A stretch of DNA of 64,000 nt from Vibrio atypicus (GCF_009811315.1 NZ_BLID01000008.1:1-64000); one strand, 5' to 3'; counted from the first letter of the stretch, positions 54,178-62,620 are shown. Notes: generated by a model not told the origin, from the letters alone. Made by a program: numbers and translations.

Positions 54178-54199
54178 AAATGTGAAGATGGTCACAGTC
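54178..54199. promoter_or_regulatory. CRP site between dctP and dctQ
   Basis: TGTGAAGATGGTCACA (54181-54196) is a perfect match to TGTGAN6TCACA. The position beside the perfect UxuR-type operator fits catabolite control of the transporter genes. Confidence 0.85.
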
Positions 54200-54273
54200 A
54201 GTAAAGTGATACTGCCTATAATGCCCGCAGAAAAAGAAATGTTATTGGTCAGATAATATGAGCTTGAGTTTAT

Positions 54274-54287
54274 ATTGGTTAACCAGT
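54274..54287. promoter_or_regulatory. UxuR-type operator before dctQ
   Basis: ATTGGTTAACCAGT is a near-perfect palindrome with the core TTGGTTAACCA, 51 bp upstream of the dctQ start, where a repressor would cover the promoter region. Confidence 0.75.
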
Positions 54288-54338
54288 GGCGAGACGCGGT
54301 TCGTTATATGAGATAGCGACGTTGTTAAGGAAACAATA

Positions 54339-54851
54339 ATGAAAAAATTGGTTGAGTACATCAATAAAGGCTTGGCGACATTTACCGTCTCGCTCTCTTC
54401 TTTCCTAGTGCTTTGTGTAGTTTGGCAAGTCCTATCACGCTACATCATTGGTAAACCAAGTACCGTTACTGACGAGCTTGCACGTTACTTGTTTATGTGG
54501 GTGGCGCTTATTGGTGCGGCATACACAACGGGTCTTAAACGCCACCTTGCTATCGATCTGATGACGATGAAGCTTAAAGGTAAGCGCAAAATCATCAACG
54601 AAATAGTTATTCAAATTGCTATCGCGGTATTCGCATCGGTTGTATTGGTTTACGGCGGTTCAAACCTAGCAATGAAAACGCTGGCAACAGGTCAATTGAC
54701 GCCTGCTCTAGGCTGGGAAATGGGTTACATCTATTTCTGTTTACCAATTAGTGGTGCGTTGATGATTTTCTACTCTGTAGTTTATGGCGTTGAAAAGATT
54801 CAACAATTAATTTCTGGCGACGTGGCTACTAGCGACGTACAACAAAACTAA
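54339..54851 (+). CDS. TRAP transporter small permease, DctQ family
   Basis: A 170-residue inner-membrane protein with four membrane segments, matching the small subunit of tripartite ATP-independent transporters. It has the ELARYLFMWVALIGAA motif typical of DctQ. It lies 19 bp before the dctM gene. It has an SD (AAGGAAAC). Confidence 0.94.
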   Translation: MKKLVEYINKGLATFTVSLSSFLVLCVVWQVLSRYIIGKPSTVTDELARYLFMWVALIGAAYTTGLKRHLAIDLMTMKLKGKRKIINEIVIQIAIAVFASVVLVYGGSNLAMKTLATGQLTPALGWEMGYIYFCLPISGALMIFYSVVYGVEKIQQLISGDVATSDVQQN

Positions 54852-54870
54852 TTTCTAGAGGAATTCCACA

Positions 54871-56172
54871 ATGGAATGGCAATTAATTCTTACCCTATTT
54901 GGTACTTTTGCAGTCTTGCTGACGCTTGGTATTCCAGTTTCATTTGCGATCGGTCTTTCGTCGCTGGCAACCATTATGATGAGCCTACCGCTAGAGCCTG
55001 CAATCGCCGTCGTGGCGCAGCGTATGGCGGCTGGTTTGGATAACTTTGCTCTGTTAGCTATCCCGTTCTTTATTCTCGCGGGTAATGTTATGAACCAAGG
55101 CGGTATCGCACTACGTCTGATTAACTTTGCTAAAGTTCTAGGTGGTCGCTTGCCAGGTTCGCTTGCTCACGTAAACGTACTAGCAAACATGATGTTTGGT
55201 TCTATCTCTGGTTCTGCAGTAGCTTCTGCGGCGGCAGTAGGTGGCACTATGTCACCACTACAAAAGAAAGATGGTTACGATGAAGCGTACAGCGCAGCAG
55301 TAAACATCACTTCTTGTCCTACGGGTCTTTTGATTCCGCCGAGCAACACCCTAATTGTTTTCTCTCTTGTATCTGGCGGTACTTCAATCGCAGCACTATT
55401 CCTAGCGGGCTACCTACCAGGTATCTTGATGGGCTTAAGCTTGATGATTGTAGCAGGTGTGATTGCTAAGCGTCGCGGCTACCCAGTGGCACCACGTCCA
55501 ACACTTGCAGCGGTATGGGATACCTTTATTAAAGCCGCGCCTTCACTACTTCTTATCGTCGTTATTATGGGCGGTATCATCGGTGGTATCTTCACTGCAA
55601 CAGAAGCTTCAGCTATCGCGGTGGTATACACGCTAGTACTGGCAGTGGGTGTTTACCGTGAAGTAAAAGTGAGCCAACTACCAAAGATTGTGCTTGAGTC
55701 AGCAGTAACCACTTCTATCGTGTTGCTTCTCGTTGGTGCTTCGATGGGTATGTCATGGGCAATGGCGAACGCGGATATCCCATACATGATTGCAGATGCG
55801 CTACTAGCGGTTTCTGAAAATCCACTGATTATCCTACTGATCATCAACATCATTCTTCTGATTGTTGGTATCTTCATGGATATGACGCCAGCGGTTCTGA
55901 TCTTTACACCAATCTTCCTTCCTATCGTGTTGGACCTAGGTGTTGACCCAGTACACTTCGGCATCATGATGACGTTTAACCTTGCAATCGGTCTATGTAC
56001 GCCACCAGTAGGTAGTGCGCTTTTCGTAGGTTGTTCTGTTGCCAATATCAGTATTGATAAAGTCATTAAACCTTTGTTGCCTTTCTATGCAGCACTGTTC
56101 CTAGCACTACTAGCAGTAACGTTCATTCCACAAATCAGTCTACTGCTACCACAACTGTTCCTAGGTTACTAA
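54871..56172 (+). CDS. TRAP transporter large permease, DctM family
   Basis: A 433-residue inner-membrane subunit with about 11-12 membrane segments that carries sodium and solute. Motifs: IPFFILAGNVM, FGSISGSAVASAAAVG and GLCTPPVGSALF. Together with DctP and DctQ it would import a hexuronate; E. coli uses ExuT instead. Confidence 0.95.
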   Translation: MEWQLILTLFGTFAVLLTLGIPVSFAIGLSSLATIMMSLPLEPAIAVVAQRMAAGLDNFALLAIPFFILAGNVMNQGGIALRLINFAKVLGGRLPGSLAHVNVLANMMFGSISGSAVASAAAVGGTMSPLQKKDGYDEAYSAAVNITSCPTGLLIPPSNTLIVFSLVSGGTSIAALFLAGYLPGILMGLSLMIVAGVIAKRRGYPVAPRPTLAAVWDTFIKAAPSLLLIVVIMGGIIGGIFTATEASAIAVVYTLVLAVGVYREVKVSQLPKIVLESAVTTSIVLLLVGASMGMSWAMANADIPYMIADALLAVSENPLIILLIINIILLIVGIFMDMTPAVLIFTPIFLPIVLDLGVDPVHFGIMMTFNLAIGLCTPPVGSALFVGCSVANISIDKVIKPLLPFYAALFLALLAVTFIPQISLLLPQLFLGY

Positions 56173-56207
56173 TCTCCCAAATTTCGGATTTGCCTCCCAA
56201 CAAAATA

Positions 56208-56229
56208 CCTTACCGCTACGGCGGTAAGG
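56208..56229 (+). other. Perfect hairpin between dctM and uxuB with UACG tetraloop
   Basis: CCTTACCGC and GCGGTAAGG pair over 9 bp around TACG, giving C(UACG)G, a highly stable tetraloop type. No T run follows; the uxuB ribosome site starts 3 nt later. It probably acts on mRNA stability or processing between the transport and catabolic genes. Confidence 0.75.
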
Positions 56230-56243
56230 CTTAGGAAAAAACA

Positions 56244-57710
56244 ATGAAAACAATCGCAAATACCACTTTGAATGCTCAAGTTGTTCGACCAAATTACGAT
56301 CGCTCTGCTCTGAAAAGCCGTATTGTTCACCTAGGTTTTGGTGCTTTCCACCGTGCACACCAAGCGCTATTCACTAACGAAATGTTAGAAAAAACCGGCA
56401 GTGATTGGGGCATCTGTGAAGTTAACTTGTTCGGTGGCGAAGATCTGATTAAGCAACTTCGCGCACAAGATCACCTCTATACAGTGGCAGAAAAAGGCGC
56501 TCAGGCGACGGAAGTAAAACTGATTGGTTCGGTAACGGAATCACTTCACCCAACATTAGATGGCAAAGCCGCTGTACTTGCGAAAATGACTGAAGAGCAA
56601 GTTGCGATTGTTTCTATGACTATCACAGAGAAGGGTTACTGCGCGGATCCAGCAACGGGTCGCCTAGACAAAAACAACTCGCTGATTGTTAGCGATCTGG
56701 CTAACCCACAAGACCCAAGCTCTGCGATTGGTTATATCGTTGAAGCACTGCGTCAACGCCGTGAACAAGGCATTGCACCCTTTACCGTGATGTCTTGCGA
56801 CAATGTGCAAGAGAATGGTCATGTTGCTCGTGCAGCAGTACTGGATTTCGCTAACTTGGTGGATGCAGAGCTGGCGGCATGGATTGAAGCAAATGTGACC
56901 TTCCCATGCACCATGGTTGACCGCATCGTACCAGCGGCAACAGAAGAAACACTAAACGAAATTGCAGAGCTTGTTGGTGTCGCTGACTATTGTGGCATCG
57001 CTTGTGAGCCATTCCGTCAATGGGTTATCGAAGATAACTTCGTTGCAGGTCGCCCTGACTGGAACGTAGCTGGCGCTGAGTTTGTTGCTGACGTAGTACC
57101 ATTTGAAGAAATGAAACTGCGCATGCTAAACGGCAGCCACTCTTTCCTAGCTTACCTAGGTTTCCTAGGCGGCTACGCACACATTTCAGATACCATGACG
57201 AATGAAGATTACCGCCAAGCAGCATTCGACATGATGATGAAAGCGCAAGCTCCAACGCTAAATATGCCACAAGGCACGGATCTAGAAGCGTACGCGAAGC
57301 TACTGATTGAGCGCTTTACCAACCCAAGTCTGAAGCACCAAACATGGCAAATCGCGATGGATGGCAGCCAGAAGATCCCACAACGCATGGGCGGCTCACT
57401 GCGTCATCACTTAGCACAAGGCAGCGACTTCAAATGGCTAGCAATGGGTATTGCTGGTTGGATGCGTTATGTCTCTGCCCAAACTGAACAGGGCGAAGCG
57501 ATTGATGTGCGCGACCCAATGGTTGAGCAGTTCCAAGCGATTTACGCAGAGCACGGCTTGAACGTGAGTGTAGTGAAAGCACTGTTATCGATTGAAGCTA
57601 TCTTTGGTACTGATTTAATCCAAAACGATACCTTCGTAACCGCAGTGACTGACGCATACCAGCGTCTACTTAATGACGGTGCTCGTGGTGTAGTAGCCTC
57701 ACTTATCTAA
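56244..57710 (+). CDS. uxuB: Fructuronate reductase (UxuB)
   Basis: A 488-residue long-chain dehydrogenase of the mannitol dehydrogenase family, reducing D-fructuronate to D-mannonate with NADH. N-terminal Rossmann motif RIVHLGFGAFHRAHQA, and the catalytic region with KLRMLNGSHSFLAYLG. It lies between the TRAP genes and uxaC in one transcript. Tagaturonate reductase (UxaB) is related, but the UxuA partner and context support fructuronate. Confidence 0.9.
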   Translation: MKTIANTTLNAQVVRPNYDRSALKSRIVHLGFGAFHRAHQALFTNEMLEKTGSDWGICEVNLFGGEDLIKQLRAQDHLYTVAEKGAQATEVKLIGSVTESLHPTLDGKAAVLAKMTEEQVAIVSMTITEKGYCADPATGRLDKNNSLIVSDLANPQDPSSAIGYIVEALRQRREQGIAPFTVMSCDNVQENGHVARAAVLDFANLVDAELAAWIEANVTFPCTMVDRIVPAATEETLNEIAELVGVADYCGIACEPFRQWVIEDNFVAGRPDWNVAGAEFVADVVPFEEMKLRMLNGSHSFLAYLGFLGGYAHISDTMTNEDYRQAAFDMMMKAQAPTLNMPQGTDLEAYAKLLIERFTNPSLKHQTWQIAMDGSQKIPQRMGGSLRHHLAQGSDFKWLAMGIAGWMRYVSAQTEQGEAIDVRDPMVEQFQAIYAEHGLNVSVVKALLSIEAIFGTDLIQNDTFVTAVTDAYQRLLNDGARGVVASLI

Positions 57711-57716
57711 TTAAAT

Positions 57717-57744
57717 ATGCCCTCCTCAGTGAGGGCATTTCTGT
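57717..57744 (+). terminator. Weak terminator-like hairpin between uxuB and uxaC
   Basis: ATGCCCTC and GAGGGCAT form an 8-bp stem around CTCAGT, followed by TTCTGTT. The tail is T-rich but short, so it may only attenuate. Confidence 0.5.
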
Positions 57745-57793
57745 TCCTACCAGATATTCGGCGTGGGTAATGCCGGCGCCAATGGAGTTAACG

Positions 57794-59226
57794 ATGAAAA
57801 ACTTTTTGTGTGAAGACTTCTTACTAGCAAATGATACCGCTCGAGAGCTATACCATGACTACGCGAAAGCAATGCCAATCTACGACTACCACTGTCACCT
57901 AAATCCTAAAGAAGTGGCTGAAAATCGTCAGTTCGATAATTTGGGTCAGATTTGGCTAGAAGGCGATCACTACAAATGGCGTGGTATGCGCTCAGCAGGT
58001 ATTCCTGAGTCATTGATCACTGGCAAAGAAACCTCAGACTACGAGAAGTATCAAGCGTGGTCGAGAACGGTTCCACAAACTTTGGGCAACCCACTGTACC
58101 ACTGGACTCACCTAGAACTGCGTCGTCCATTTGGCGTAACGGGCAAGCTATTTGGTCCTGAAACTGCCGATGAAATTTGGCACGAGTGTAACGAGCTATT
58201 GGCAACGCCAGAGTTTTCAGCGCGTGGCATCATGAAGCAAATGAATGTGGTGATGGCGGGTACAACTGACGACCCAATTCATACACTTGAGTACCATAAA
58301 GCGATTACTGAAGATGAAAGCTTTGATGTTGAAGTCGCACCAAGCTGGCGTCCTGATCGTGCGTTCAAAATTGAGCTTGAAGGCTTTGCTGAATACATGA
58401 CATTACTTGGTGAAGCCGCGGATGTGGAAATCACCCGTTTTGCTGATCTGCTTACTGCGTTAGAGCGTCGTCTTGAGCACTTTAGTGCGCACGGTTGTCG
58501 CACGGTTGTCGCGCGGCTGACCACGGTATCGAAATCGTGCGCTATGCAGCAGTACCAGCCGAAAGCACGCTAGACAGCATTCTTGCACGTCGAATGTCAG
58601 GTGAAACACTGTCTGAACTAGAGATTGATCAGTTTTGTACCGCAGTACAAGTTTGGATGGGTAAGCAATACGCAAAACGTGGTTGGGTGATGCAATTGCA
58701 CATTGGCGCGCAGCGTAACAACAACACCCGTATGTTCCGCCAGCTAGGCGTGGATTGCGGTTTTGACTCGATTGGTGACCGTCCATTCGCGCTACAACTG
58801 GCTTGCTTAATGGATGCCATGGATGTGACCAACGAGCTGCCAAAAACCATTCTGTACTGCCTAAACCCACGTGATAACGAAATGATGGCAACCATGATTG
58901 GTAATTTCCAAGGTGGTGGTATCGCAGGCAAGATCCAATTTGGCTCTGGCTGGTGGTTCAATGACCAAAAAGACGGCATGGAACGTCAAATGCAGCAACT
59001 TTCTCAACTGGGTTTACTCAGCCAGTTTGTTGGTATGCTAACCGATTCTCGTAGCTTCCTTTCATACACTCGTCACGAGTACTTCCGTCGTATTCTATGT
59101 AACATGATCGGAATGTGGGTAGAGAATGGTGAAGTGCCACGTGATATGCCGATGCTAGGTAAGATGGTACAGGATATCTGTTACTACAATGCGAAAACCT
59201 ACTTCACTCTACCTGGAGAACGATAA
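57794..59226 (+). pseudogene. uxaC: Glucuronate isomerase, frameshifted by an 11-bp duplication
   Basis: UxaC isomerises D-glucuronate to D-fructuronate (and galacturonate to tagaturonate). The N-terminal part (57794-58489) has YDYHCHLNPKEVAENRQFDN and matches the family up to LERRLEHFSAHGCR. Then CACGGTTGTCG (58490-58500) is repeated at once (58501-58511), which shifts the frame; the first frame ends at 58573. The second frame continues the family sequence (CRAADHGIEIVRYA to FTLPGER) to 59226. Removing one copy gives one frame of about 473 residues, close to the usual 470. ATG at 57794 has GGAG 6 nt upstream. It overlaps kdgK by 1 bp (TAATG). Confidence 0.93.
58490..58511 (+). repeat. 11-bp tandem duplication in uxaC
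   Basis: Two direct copies of CACGGTTGTCG lie head to tail (58490-58500 and 58501-58511). A single copy would restore the coding frame. Confidence 0.97.
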
Positions 59227-60161
59227 TGAAACGTATCGCATTACTAGGTGAATGTATGATTGAGTTAAATGGTGCCCCTTTTGGTGCCATGACTCAAGCT
59301 TATGGCGGTGATTCACTTAATACTGCTGTTTACCTTGCTCGTTGTGGTGGTGAGCAAGTGAGTGTGGAGTATGTTTCTGCGCTTGGTAACGATGCAATTA
59401 GTGATGGCATGATCGCTCGTTGGCAAGCTGAAGGTGTGAATACTGATTTAGTTTTACGTGATAACACGCGCCAACCAGGCTTATATTTGATTCAGTTAGA
59501 TGAGCAGGGTGAACGCACCTTTCTTTACTGGCGCAATCAGTCTGCAGCGCGCTACATGATGCAGCATGCTGATTTTACCAAGGTTGAAGCGGCGCTTGCA
59601 GAGGTGGATATGGTTTACCTAAGTGGTATTAGCCTCGCGATTCTTCCTCAACAAGATCGTACACGTTTAGTTGAGCTGTTAACAAAGCTCCGTCAACAAG
59701 GTGTTGAAATCGCTTTTGATTCAAATTACCGCCCAGCGTTGTGGCAGGATGCGAATGAAGCGCGTGAGTGTTACCGCCAAATCTTAGCGCTCACTGATCT
59801 TGCTCTAGTAACGAATGACGACGAGCAGAATCTATGGGGTGACAGTGATGAGGAACAAACGCTGGCCCGCTTGCAAGCGGCTGGTGTAAAGAAAGCCGTG
59901 GTGAAGATGGGTGCAAAAGGTAACCATTATAACGATTTTGTCGCGGGTACGTGCCAAACAATCGCAACCACACCAGTTGAAACCGTGGTTGATACCACCT
60001 CAGCGGGCGATTCATTTAATGCTGGTTTCTTAGCTGGTTACCTTCAAGGTAAAGACGCAGAGCAGTGCTCACGTCAAGGTCATCAGCTTGCGGGAATTGT
60101 CATTCAGCACAAAGGTGCAATTATCCCGAAACAAGCCACTGATGCGATTCAATTCGCGTAA
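59226..60161 (+). CDS. kdgK: 2-dehydro-3-deoxygluconokinase
   Basis: A 311-residue PfkB-family sugar kinase turning KDG into KDPG. The PfkB signature DTTSAGDSFNAGFLAGYL is near the C-terminus, with the substrate region GGDSLNTAVYLAR at the N-terminus. It starts on the last base of uxaC and is followed by eda. In E. coli kdgK is unlinked, so this is a compact form of the pathway. Confidence 0.95.
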   Translation: MKRIALLGECMIELNGAPFGAMTQAYGGDSLNTAVYLARCGGEQVSVEYVSALGNDAISDGMIARWQAEGVNTDLVLRDNTRQPGLYLIQLDEQGERTFLYWRNQSAARYMMQHADFTKVEAALAEVDMVYLSGISLAILPQQDRTRLVELLTKLRQQGVEIAFDSNYRPALWQDANEARECYRQILALTDLALVTNDDEQNLWGDSDEEQTLARLQAAGVKKAVVKMGAKGNHYNDFVAGTCQTIATTPVETVVDTTSAGDSFNAGFLAGYLQGKDAEQCSRQGHQLAGIVIQHKGAIIPKQATDAIQFA

Positions 60162-60204
60162 CTAACACAAGTAATTAATCCAATTAAAATAAAGGTAAAG
60201 AATA

Positions 60205-60831
60205 ATGACTACAATTGCACAGCAGCTTGCAGAAATCAAAGTAATCCCAGTTATCGCGATTGATCGCGCAGAAGACATCATTCCTCTAGGTAAAGCACTG
60301 GCAGAAAACGGTTTGCCAGCGGCTGAAATTACTTTCCGCTCTGACGCTGCGGTTGAAGCGATTCGCCTACTGCGTGAAGCTCAACCTGAAATGTTGATCG
60401 GTGCGGGTACCGTACTAAACCGTGAGCAAGCACAAGCGGCAAAAGACGCGGGCGCAACCTTTGTAGTATCACCAGGCTTTAACCCAAATACAGTGATTGC
60501 ATGTCGCGAAATCGGCATCGATATCGTACCGGGCGTGAACAACCCAAGTGCGGTAGAAGCGGCAATCGAAATGGGTCTAACCACGCTGAAATTCTTCCCA
60601 GCTGAAGCGTCTGGCGGTATCAACATGGTGAAATCTCTGCTTGGTCCTTACACGCAAATCCAATTTATGCCAACTGGCGGTATCAGCCCTAGCAACGTCA
60701 AAGAGTATCTAGCGATTGACCGCGTTATTGCCTGTGGTGGCACTTGGATGGTGGATAAAGCGATGATCAACGAAGGTCGTTGGGATGAGATTGGTCGTCT
60801 AGCTCGCGAAGCGGCTGATTTAGTTAAATAA
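60205..60831 (+). CDS. eda: KDPG/KHG aldolase
   Basis: A 208-residue class I aldolase that splits KDPG into pyruvate and glyceraldehyde 3-phosphate. Schiff-base Lys lies in LKFFPAEASGG and the catalytic Glu in AEITFRSD. It ends the catabolic operon. Confidence 0.96.
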   Translation: MTTIAQQLAEIKVIPVIAIDRAEDIIPLGKALAENGLPAAEITFRSDAAVEAIRLLREAQPEMLIGAGTVLNREQAQAAKDAGATFVVSPGFNPNTVIACREIGIDIVPGVNNPSAVEAAIEMGLTTLKFFPAEASGGINMVKSLLGPYTQIQFMPTGGISPSNVKEYLAIDRVIACGGTWMVDKAMINEGRWDEIGRLAREAADLVK

Positions 60832-60872
60832 GCCACACTGCCAAATTAGGTACAGGAATAAAGTGAGTAGAG

Positions 60873-60900
60873 TAAGGCTTCCGATAGGAAGCCTTTTTTA
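60873..60900 (+). terminator. Intrinsic terminator after eda
   Basis: AAGGCTTCC and GGAAGCCTT form a perfect 9-bp stem with loop GATA and a TTTT tail, closing the glucuronate operon. Confidence 0.88.
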
Positions 60901-60912
60901 AAGGGATGGCCT

Positions 60913-61116
60913 GTGCAAGTTGCATTTTTACACACCTTGGCTGCTAACCAAGTTTTGTTTGATGGTTTTATTCAAGGCAGTGAATTACCACACTTAGCTA
61001 AGATGGTTCATCATAGCGCGCCATCACTACAGGGCAAGGTGATTACTAGCCCAGCACTTTGTATTGACTATTTGTTGGCTCAGCTTGAGCAGCGCAGCGG
61101 TCAGGGAGTAGGTTGA
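60913..61116 (+). CDS. Small hypothetical protein, possible gene remnant
   Basis: A 67-residue frame starting at GTG. Its first 20 residues (VAFLHTLAANQVLFDGFI) resemble the N-terminus of Asp/Glu racemase-like proteins, which are far longer, so it may be a truncated leftover. It lies between the eda terminator and ygjV with only a 4-bp gap to ygjV. Not certain to be expressed. Confidence 0.35.
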   Translation: MQVAFLHTLAANQVLFDGFIQGSELPHLAKMVHHSAPSLQGKVITSPALCIDYLLAQLEQRSGQGVG

Positions 61117-61120
61117 AATA

Positions 61121-61636
61121 GTGCTAGTGTTGCCAGAATGGGACCTCGCTCAAGCGGTGGGTATGGTGGCTTTCACCTTTGGCGCTACCGCATTTGTGCA
61201 TCGCGATGGACGCCGCTTTCGTCTCCATTTAATGCTGTTTCAAATCGTGTTGTGTAGCCATTTTATGCTAATGGAGGCGTTGGTGGCTGCGTTTGGTTGT
61301 GGTATCAGCGCGATTCGTAGTTATGCTTCTACCAAGACCGAGTCGACCAGTGTGATGCTGTTTTTTATTGCGATGTTATGGCTGATGGGTTTACCACAAC
61401 TTGAGTATAGCTACGAGTTGTTGACGATATTCGGCTCTTCAGTAGCAACATGGGCACTATTTAAAACCCAAGGTATTCAACTGCGTTTGTTGGTGATGTT
61501 TAACTCTTTCTGCTGGGTGACGAACAATTTGCTGCTTGGCTCGATAGGCGGCACTTTGATGGAGTTGACCTTTATTGTCGTTAATAGCCTGACGATAGTG
61601 AGAATGTATCGTTCAGAGCAGCGAGCCTCAGTTTGA
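61121..61636 (+). CDS. ygjV: YgjV family inner-membrane protein
   Basis: A 171-residue protein with about five hydrophobic segments, matching the YgjV family of unknown function. In E. coli ygjV lies next to uxaC, uxaA and exuT, so the hexuronate neighbourhood is kept here. The start is GTG; a terminator follows. Confidence 0.82.
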   Translation: MLVLPEWDLAQAVGMVAFTFGATAFVHRDGRRFRLHLMLFQIVLCSHFMLMEALVAAFGCGISAIRSYASTKTESTSVMLFFIAMLWLMGLPQLEYSYELLTIFGSSVATWALFKTQGIQLRLLVMFNSFCWVTNNLLLGSIGGTLMELTFIVVNSLTIVRMYRSEQRASV

Positions 61637-61658
61637 GGCAAGAAACGCCATCAATAGC

Positions 61659-61690
61659 AAAACCGAGCATTAGGCTCGGTTTTGTGTTTT
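61659..61690 (+). terminator. Intrinsic terminator after ygjV
   Basis: AAAACCGAGC and GCTCGGTTTT form a 10-bp stem with a short loop, followed by GTGTTTTT. The A run on the other side could also serve the convergent gene ending at 61702. Confidence 0.8.
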
Positions 61691-61701
61691 TACTGGGCTG
61701 A

Positions 61702-62067
61702 TTATACGGCGACTAGCTGACCATCTTTTCCATGCATAGAGGGAACCCAAGCTAAGCGGTCAGTGGAGATCTTGTTGCCGCAAGGCATTTTGATATGATT
61801 CACCAGCCAAATGACACAGCCATTATCTAAGTTAAATAGCACTCGAACTTGAGAGTAGAGAGTACCATCATCGTAAGCGGTTGAGATTGGTAGCGCCGCT
61901 CCTTGCCATGCATCAATTAAGGTTTCTACAGACCAATCAACGCTTAAGCAAACCACTTCTGGTTCAACATCTTTGACGACACGCATTTCAATACGGGTAT
62001 GCTGACCTTCATTCTCCAGAGCGATCTGGTGTGGGATAGTGCTGTCATTCCAAATTAGAGTATGCAT
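61702..62067 (-). CDS. Uncharacterised protein linked to YhcH
   Basis: A 121-residue soluble protein with no signal peptide or membrane segment; I recognise no family. It is beta-rich by its alternating pattern and has a conserved-looking C-terminal segment (KMPCGNKISTDRLAWVP). It starts 2 bp after the YhcH-like stop codon, so the two are almost surely co-transcribed. The shared UxuR-type operator upstream places it in the sugar-acid regulon, but its role cannot be stated. Confidence 0.7.
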   Translation of the reverse strand: MHTLIWNDSTIPHQIALENEGQHTRIEMRVVKDVEPEVVCLSVDWSVETLIDAWQGAALPISTAYDDGTLYSQVRVLFNLDNGCVIWLVNHIKMPCGNKISTDRLAWVPSMHGKDGQLVAV

Positions 62068-62069
62068 CT

Positions 62070-62540
62070 CTATGCCTCCAGCCAGTCGTTGGCAACTTTG
62101 ATGATCGCCTTACGCACAGGCATCGGCTGATTGATTGCGACCAGTGGGCGGTGCGGCTGGGCAACATTGAAGATAATAAAATCATGTTGGTTGAGATCGG
62201 TAAATTGCTCTTCGACAATATCTTCACTAAAGGCAATGTCTTTAGCTTCAAGTAGATCTTCAGCAATGGTATTGAATGGAAGGAGGCTATAGCCATAACG
62301 TTCTTCACCTGCGAGTAGGATCTGCACGTCTATATACTTGCGATGACACTCAGAGCGACGTTCACTTAGCAATTGAGTGTTGTCATCAACTACAAAGAAA
62401 AATACATCATCCCCTTCAATTGGGTATCGGTCATTATCTACAGAGTCATAGATACGTTGTTTGACTTGTTCAATCACGTTCAGCAGTTTGCTTGGCAGGT
62501 GCTGGTAATTATCCAGCAGAGAAAGGTTGCCTTTAAACAC
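62070..62540 (-). CDS. YhcH/YjgK/YiaL family protein
   Basis: A 156-residue cupin-like protein of the YhcH/YjgK/YiaL (DUF386) family, some of which act as sugar anomerases (NanQ in sialic acid use). The family motif RRSECHRKYIDVQILLAGEE is present with putative metal-binding His and Glu, and AQPHRPLVAI later. A UxuR-type operator lies 65-80 bp upstream, so a role on hexuronate or an intermediate is likely. Confidence 0.87.
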   Translation of the reverse strand: MFKGNLSLLDNYQHLPSKLLNVIEQVKQRIYDSVDNDRYPIEGDDVFFFVVDDNTQLLSERRSECHRKYIDVQILLAGEERYGYSLLPFNTIAEDLLEAKDIAFSEDIVEEQFTDLNQHDFIIFNVAQPHRPLVAINQPMPVRKAIIKVANDWLEA

Positions 62541-62604
62541 TTAATACCTCATTAACCACATTGGTGTTCGTGTTGGAAAGGCTAATTATAAATTGCTTAG
62601 TTTT

Positions 62605-62618
62605 ATTGGTTGACCAAT
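62605..62618. promoter_or_regulatory. UxuR-type operator before the yhcH-like gene
   Basis: ATTGGTTGACCAAT is a near-perfect palindrome with the same core as the sites between dctP and dctQ. It lies 64 bp upstream of the yhcH-like start. Confidence 0.8.
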
Positions 62619-62620
62619 TT

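Noticed and set aside
58495..59226. Second uxaC reading frame as a separate gene
   Set aside because: It begins with a TTG inside the duplication, lacks a ribosome site, and continues the UxaC sequence exactly where the first frame leaves it.
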